Shown piece after piece: positions 61,060 through 64,000 of a stretch of 64,000 bases of DNA (position 1 is the first letter of the stretch; each line of letters begins with the position of its first letter). The DNA comes from an uncultured Bacteroidales bacterium (lineage in GTDB: Bacteria > Bacteroidota > Bacteroidia > Bacteroidales > FEN-979), in the NCBI GenBank assembly GCA_903845055.1, contig CAIMWF010000034.1, positions 1 through 64,000 on the forward strand. Direction: 5' to 3'. A program made the position numbers and the translations under genes. The notes beneath the pieces were generated by a model that was not told the origin of the DNA, ran no database searches, and worked only from the letters and a program-made list of their open reading frames with translations.

Positions 61060-62904
61060 ATGAAATACCTGTACAAATTCACCCCTGAAATAATCCTGGT
61101 TTTATACGTCATGATTTTCCTGGTGTTCAAATCCCCGGAAAAATCGTGGGACCGGGTAATCAACAGCGATGGAAAAGGTTATTATGCTTACCTGCCGGCC
61201 ATTTTTATATACCACGACCTGCAATTCAAATTCGTGGAGCAGTATGAAACGCAATATTATCCTTCCAACCGTGCTGTATTCAAGGAGTTCAGGAATGATG
61301 CCGGAACCCGGAAGGTGGATAAATATTTCCCGGGGATGGCGGTGCTGTGGCTGCCTTTCTTCCTCTTCGGACATGTCATGGCGTGGCTGGAGATTTATCC
61401 CATGGACGGATATTCGCTCCCATACCAGTACTCGATTGCCCTTTCGGCGTTGCTTTTTCTATGGCTTGGCGCCCGGTGGCTGAAAAAATTGCTGAAACTT
61501 TTCGGTTCGGATGAAAGTACAGCCGCAGGCATCACCTTCGCGACCATCCTGGGCACAAACCTTATTTTTTTTACGATTGTCGAGCCCTCCATGACCCATG
61601 TTTACTCCTTCGCACTCATCACGGGGTTCATGTACGCCGTCTATCATTTATTCCACCATTTCCATGCCAAATGGTTTGTACGATCGCTGCTGGCCTTCAC
61701 CCTGGTTTTCCTGATCAGGCCCACCAACGGCCTTGTCGTGATCCTTATACCATTCATTGCAGGTAGCCGCGTTGTGCTGAAAGAGACCTTCAGCAAGATC
61801 ACCTCCGATAAGAAAACCCTTCTGCGGGGATTCGCGCAGGCATTGATTCTGCTTGCCGTTCCACTGGTATTGTGGTACCTGCAAACCGGGAAATGGATCG
61901 TGTACAGCTACGGCGATGAAAAACTGGGGTTCCTGCATCCTCATTTCCTCAGCATCCTGTTCAGTTACAATCGTGGATGGTTCGTGTATACGCCGATCGC
62001 TTTTGTTTCGATGTTCGGGCTGGCTGGCCTCTACAGGCAAAACCGCTTCAGGTTTTTCTGGTTGCTTGGATTCCTGCTCCTGTTCATCTACGTGATGTCA
62101 TGCTGGTGGGTATGGTATTATGCCTCAAAATGCGGTCAGCGCGTATTCATCGATCTCTATGCAATTGTCGGGATATTGTTGCTGTTCCTGTTTAAATCGG
62201 TGAAGGATGTTGTTTGGAAACAGTTGCTGACGGTGCTGGTGGTTCTGCTGGTGTCGTTGAACCTCCTGCAATTCTACCAGCATACCCAGTGGATCTTCCC
62301 GCCATACAACATTACCGGTGCCAATTACCGGGACTCCTTTTTCAGTCTCCATCGCAAAGCGAAGGTGTTTATTCCCGATGAGAGCGTTGCGGCCGTAAAA
62401 TCCTTCACCCATGATATGGAAAGTGACAAGGGCCTCGCCTGGATGAACGAAAGAACACGCAACAACCTGGTTTATCACCAGGGGCACTGGTCATCGCTTG
62501 TGGAAAAAAAGATTCCTTACAGTGTTGGACTGGAAACGCGCATCGATTCACTCTTCACGACTGCAAACCGCGTGATCAGGGTCAGCGCGTGGGTCCTGGC
62601 ACCGAAAGATGCAAGCGATCCCACGCTGGTGGTCGATTACCAGACGAAAGGAAAAAGTGTGAGCTACAACCAGTTCATTCTCGACAAGTTTGTAGCCGTC
62701 GGGAAATGGACAAAGATCGAGGCGGCTTATTATGTCCCGGGGAACCTTGCGCCGAACAGCGTTGCAAAGATCTACTTTTTCAACCCGTCCCTCTATTACT
62801 GGCTGTATGTGGACGACCTTCAGATTGATTTCTGTTCGCTCAGGGATGAACCTGATTTCAGGAAGATTGAAGGGGTCCTGTTGCCTGAAAAGGTCAACCT
62901 GTAA
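61060..62904 (+). CDS. Polytopic membrane protein, GT-C-like, with C-terminal beta domain
   Basis: 614 residues. About ten membrane helices between residues 8 and 410. The first loop has 'INSDGKGYYAYLPAIF' with an acidic residue in the place expected for GT-C glycosyltransferases, and later loops show 'EPSMTHVYSFAL' and 'WWVWYYASKCGQR'. Residues about 495-605 form a jelly-roll-like beta domain ('VSAWVLAPKDASDPTLVVDY', 'YYWLYVDDLQIDF'). I infer a lipid-linked sugar transferase of the inner membrane, unproven. It is 8 bp after rlmB. Confidence 0.72.
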   Translation: MKYLYKFTPEIILVLYVMIFLVFKSPEKSWDRVINSDGKGYYAYLPAIFIYHDLQFKFVEQYETQYYPSNRAVFKEFRNDAGTRKVDKYFPGMAVLWLPFFLFGHVMAWLEIYPMDGYSLPYQYSIALSALLFLWLGARWLKKLLKLFGSDESTAAGITFATILGTNLIFFTIVEPSMTHVYSFALITGFMYAVYHLFHHFHAKWFVRSLLAFTLVFLIRPTNGLVVILIPFIAGSRVVLKETFSKITSDKKTLLRGFAQALILLAVPLVLWYLQTGKWIVYSYGDEKLGFLHPHFLSILFSYNRGWFVYTPIAFVSMFGLAGLYRQNRFRFFWLLGFLLLFIYVMSCWWVWYYASKCGQRVFIDLYAIVGILLLFLFKSVKDVVWKQLLTVLVVLLVSLNLLQFYQHTQWIFPPYNITGANYRDSFFSLHRKAKVFIPDESVAAVKSFTHDMESDKGLAWMNERTRNNLVYHQGHWSSLVEKKIPYSVGLETRIDSLFTTANRVIRVSAWVLAPKDASDPTLVVDYQTKGKSVSYNQFILDKFVAVGKWTKIEAAYYVPGNLAPNSVAKIYFFNPSLYYWLYVDDLQIDFCSLRDEPDFRKIEGVLLPEKVNL

Positions 62905-62971
62905 GGATGTTTTTCATGTTTTTTATCAACATCGGATACTTGCGGTTTAACATGACAACTCCCTTTTCCCA

Positions 62972-63175
62972 ATGTATATCCTGAAAATCAGGGGTACTGA
63001 TAAGATTCCGGATTATATCCAGATCCGCGATGATTCCTTTACCCTCATAGCCTATTTCAAGATTTCCCGTCCTGGGTCGGCGCTCGCCCGGTGCAACCTG
63101 CTGCACAGGCTGGAGGAGATCCTTGCCACCGCCGATAAAATGGAATATGGCATCATGGAGAAAATTGAACTTTAA
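62972..63175 (+). CDS. Small conserved protein next to ftsE
   Basis: 67 residues, soluble, with beta-strand-like 'MYILKIRGTDKIPDYIQIRD' and a helical second half ('LARCNLLHRLEEIL'). I do not recognise a domain. It has a reasonable start codon 67 bp after the previous gene and lies 51 bp before ftsE, in the same direction. Codon usage resembles its neighbours, so it is probably a real gene. Confidence 0.65.
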   Translation: MYILKIRGTDKIPDYIQIRDDSFTLIAYFKISRPGSALARCNLLHRLEEILATADKMEYGIMEKIEL

Positions 63176-63198
63176 CCCGACAATTCGGAGCAATTCGC

Positions 63199-63206
63199 TA
63201 TTTTTG
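63199..63206 (+). promoter_or_regulatory. Probable -7 element for ftsE
   Basis: TATTTTTG, 20 bp before the ftsE ATG at 63227. Fits TAnnTTTG. Confidence 0.5.
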
Positions 63207-63226
63207 TCAAAACCGAACAGACCTGC

Positions 63227-63898
63227 ATGACCGGCGCCAACATCATCGAACTCGACAAAGTTTCCGTTTTCCAGAATGAAAATCTCATCCTGGCCAATGT
63301 ATCCCTGACCATTCAAACCGGGGAATTCCTTTACCTGATCGGGAAAACGGGAAGCGGCAAAAGCAGTCTTCTGAAAACCATTTACGCAGAATTGCCGGTC
63401 AGGAGCGGCGCCGCAATGGTAGCCGGGTTCAACCTGCAGACACTCCGGACCAGGGAGGTCCCGTTTTTACGGCGTAAACTGGGGATCGTGTTCCAGGATT
63501 TCCAGCTGCTGATGGACCGTTCGGTCAATGAAAACCTATTTTTCGTCATGCGCTCAACCGGCTGGAAGGATAAGCGGCAGATGCAGAAACGGTTGCTGGA
63601 GGTGCTTGCCAAGGTGAACCTTGGAAACAAGGGTTCGAAGATGCCTCACCAGCTTTCGGGTGGTGAACAGCAGCGCGTGGCCATTGCACGCGCCCTGGTG
63701 AACGACCCCGAGGTGATCCTGGCCGATGAGCCCACCGGGAACCTCGATCCCGAAAGTTCCGAAGGGATCATCAGCCTGCTGATGGATATTTCCAAAACAG
63801 GCCGGGCCGTGGTAATGGCGACGCATAATTATACGTTTTTCAACAAATACCCGGCCCGTACGCTGATATGTGAAAACGGGAAAGTGATCCCCTTTTAG
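63227..63898 (+). CDS. ftsE: Cell-division ABC ATPase FtsE
   Basis: 223 residues, a single ABC ATPase: Walker A '[12 protein letters not shown]' (about 39-50), Q-loop 'VFQDFQLL' (about 88-95), signature '[15 protein letters not shown]' (about 143-157), Walker B '[13 protein letters not shown]' (about 163-175) and H-switch 'MATHNYTFF'. The tail '[14 protein letters not shown]' is typical of FtsE from Bacteroidota. FtsE works with FtsX to activate murein hydrolases at the division site. No ftsX follows; the next gene is convergent and overlaps by 3 bp. Confidence 0.88.
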   Translation: MTGANIIELDKVSVFQNENLILANVSLTIQTGEFLYLIGKTGSGKSSLLKTIYAELPVRSGAAMVAGFNLQTLRTREVPFLRRKLGIVFQDFQLLMDRSVNENLFFVMRSTGWKDKRQMQKRLLEVLAKVNLGNKGSKMPHQLSGGEQQRVAIARALVNDPEVILADEPTGNLDPESSEGIISLLMDISKTGRAVVMATHNYTFFNKYPARTLICENGKVIPF

Positions 63899-64000
63899 GC
63901 GCCCAGTGTGGCAACCATGACGGCTTTTATGGTGTGAAGGCGGTTCTCGGCCTCATCAAAAGCAATGGAAGCAGGCGACTCGAAAACATCCTCGGTGACC
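63895..64000 (-). CDS. Ornithine-type carbamoyltransferase, C-terminal fragment
   Basis: The last 34 codons of a minus-strand gene, ending TAA at 63895-63897; the rest is beyond the window. The peptide '[20 protein letters not shown]' followed by 'AVMVATLG' is the conserved end of ornithine or N-acetylornithine carbamoyltransferase, where 'EAENR' and the following helix close the active site. In Bacteroidota the acetyl- or succinylornithine form is usual, but this fragment cannot decide. It would act in arginine synthesis. Confidence 0.8.
   Translation of the reverse strand, partial: VTEDVFESPASIAFDEAENRLHTIKAVMVATLGA

Noticed and set aside
1-64000. Mobile element or defence island
   Set aside because: No integrase, transposase, restriction, toxin or phage gene is recognisable; gene content is core-like.

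Overview
The window reads as ordinary chromosomal DNA of a member of the Bacteroidota, probably Bacteroidia. The signs are: promoter elements of the TTG-N19/20-TAnnTTTG type, a Rho factor with a long Arg/Pro-rich insert, LytTR response regulators paired with LytS-type kinases, a split transketolase, an FtsE with the Bacteroidota-style C-terminus, and DUF1573, DUF4293 and DUF2279 proteins. I see no phage, integrase, transposase, CRISPR array, tRNA or rRNA. Coding density is high, and no stretch longer than about 230 bp lacks a gene. Both edges cut genes: a pyruvate kinase C-terminus at the left and an ornithine-type carbamoyltransferase C-terminus at the right.

Layout. 0.3-7.3 kb (minus): a nucleoside phosphorylase ppnP gene with a clear promoter, an outer-membrane protein, then a tripartite RND efflux set (TolC, lipoprotein adaptor, permease) and a second barrel protein. 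7.4-9.6 kb: MscS channel and DUF421 protein. 9.6-12.4 kb (minus): a LiaF-like sensor, LytS-type kinase and LytTR regulator. 12.6-14.4 kb: ProX-type deacylase and Omp85-like protein. 14.5-20.4 kb (plus): dapF, acetyltransferase, mltG, DUF2279, small membrane protein, NAD(P)HX repair enzyme, HD protein. 20.4-23.2 kb: parE and scpB. 23.2-27.4 kb (minus): polysaccharide genes (flippase, formyltransferase/propeller fusion, GT4). 27.5-28.6 kb: nadR-like kinase and pnuC. 28.7-34.3 kb (plus): ion transport block (CPA2 antiporter, PiT, DedA, Kup). 34.3-37.5 kb (minus): transketolase halves with a vWA gene between them. 37.7-42.1 kb (plus): GH3/beta-lactamase fusion, membrane protein, rhomboid. 42.2-48.2 kb: ADP-forming acyl-CoA synthetase, DUF1295, fused DAK2-DegV protein, lipoprotein. 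48.3-55.6 kb: DUF1573, aminotransferase, NamZ, LolC/E-like permease, di-iron MBL protein, APS reductase, Mpl. 55.6-64 kb: rho, DUF4293, phosphodiesterase, rmuC, rlmB, GT-C-like protein, small protein, ftsE.

How the genes fit together. Envelope and murein turnover is the commonest theme: MltG, GH3 NagZ-like, NamZ, Mpl, DapF, FtsE, the LiaF-kinase-regulator set and the sugar-polymer cluster. ScpB and the ADP-forming acyl-CoA synthetase suggest energy conservation from acyl-CoA intermediates, as in fermenters; this is inference.

The most unusual signal is not a gene. Short tandem arrays with units of 7 or 8 bp sit at gene ends or in gene gaps at about nine places. In three genes (rmuC, the ADP-forming synthetase, the aminotransferase) the array encodes the last residues and the stop codon, and in scpB the first unit is the stop codon itself. 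Three unit families recur at two distant loci each (TGACGAG; ATTAAAA/TAATTTT; AATGCAGG), and one copy lies in frame inside the NAD(P)HX epimerase domain. I found no convincing new multi-gene system otherwise.
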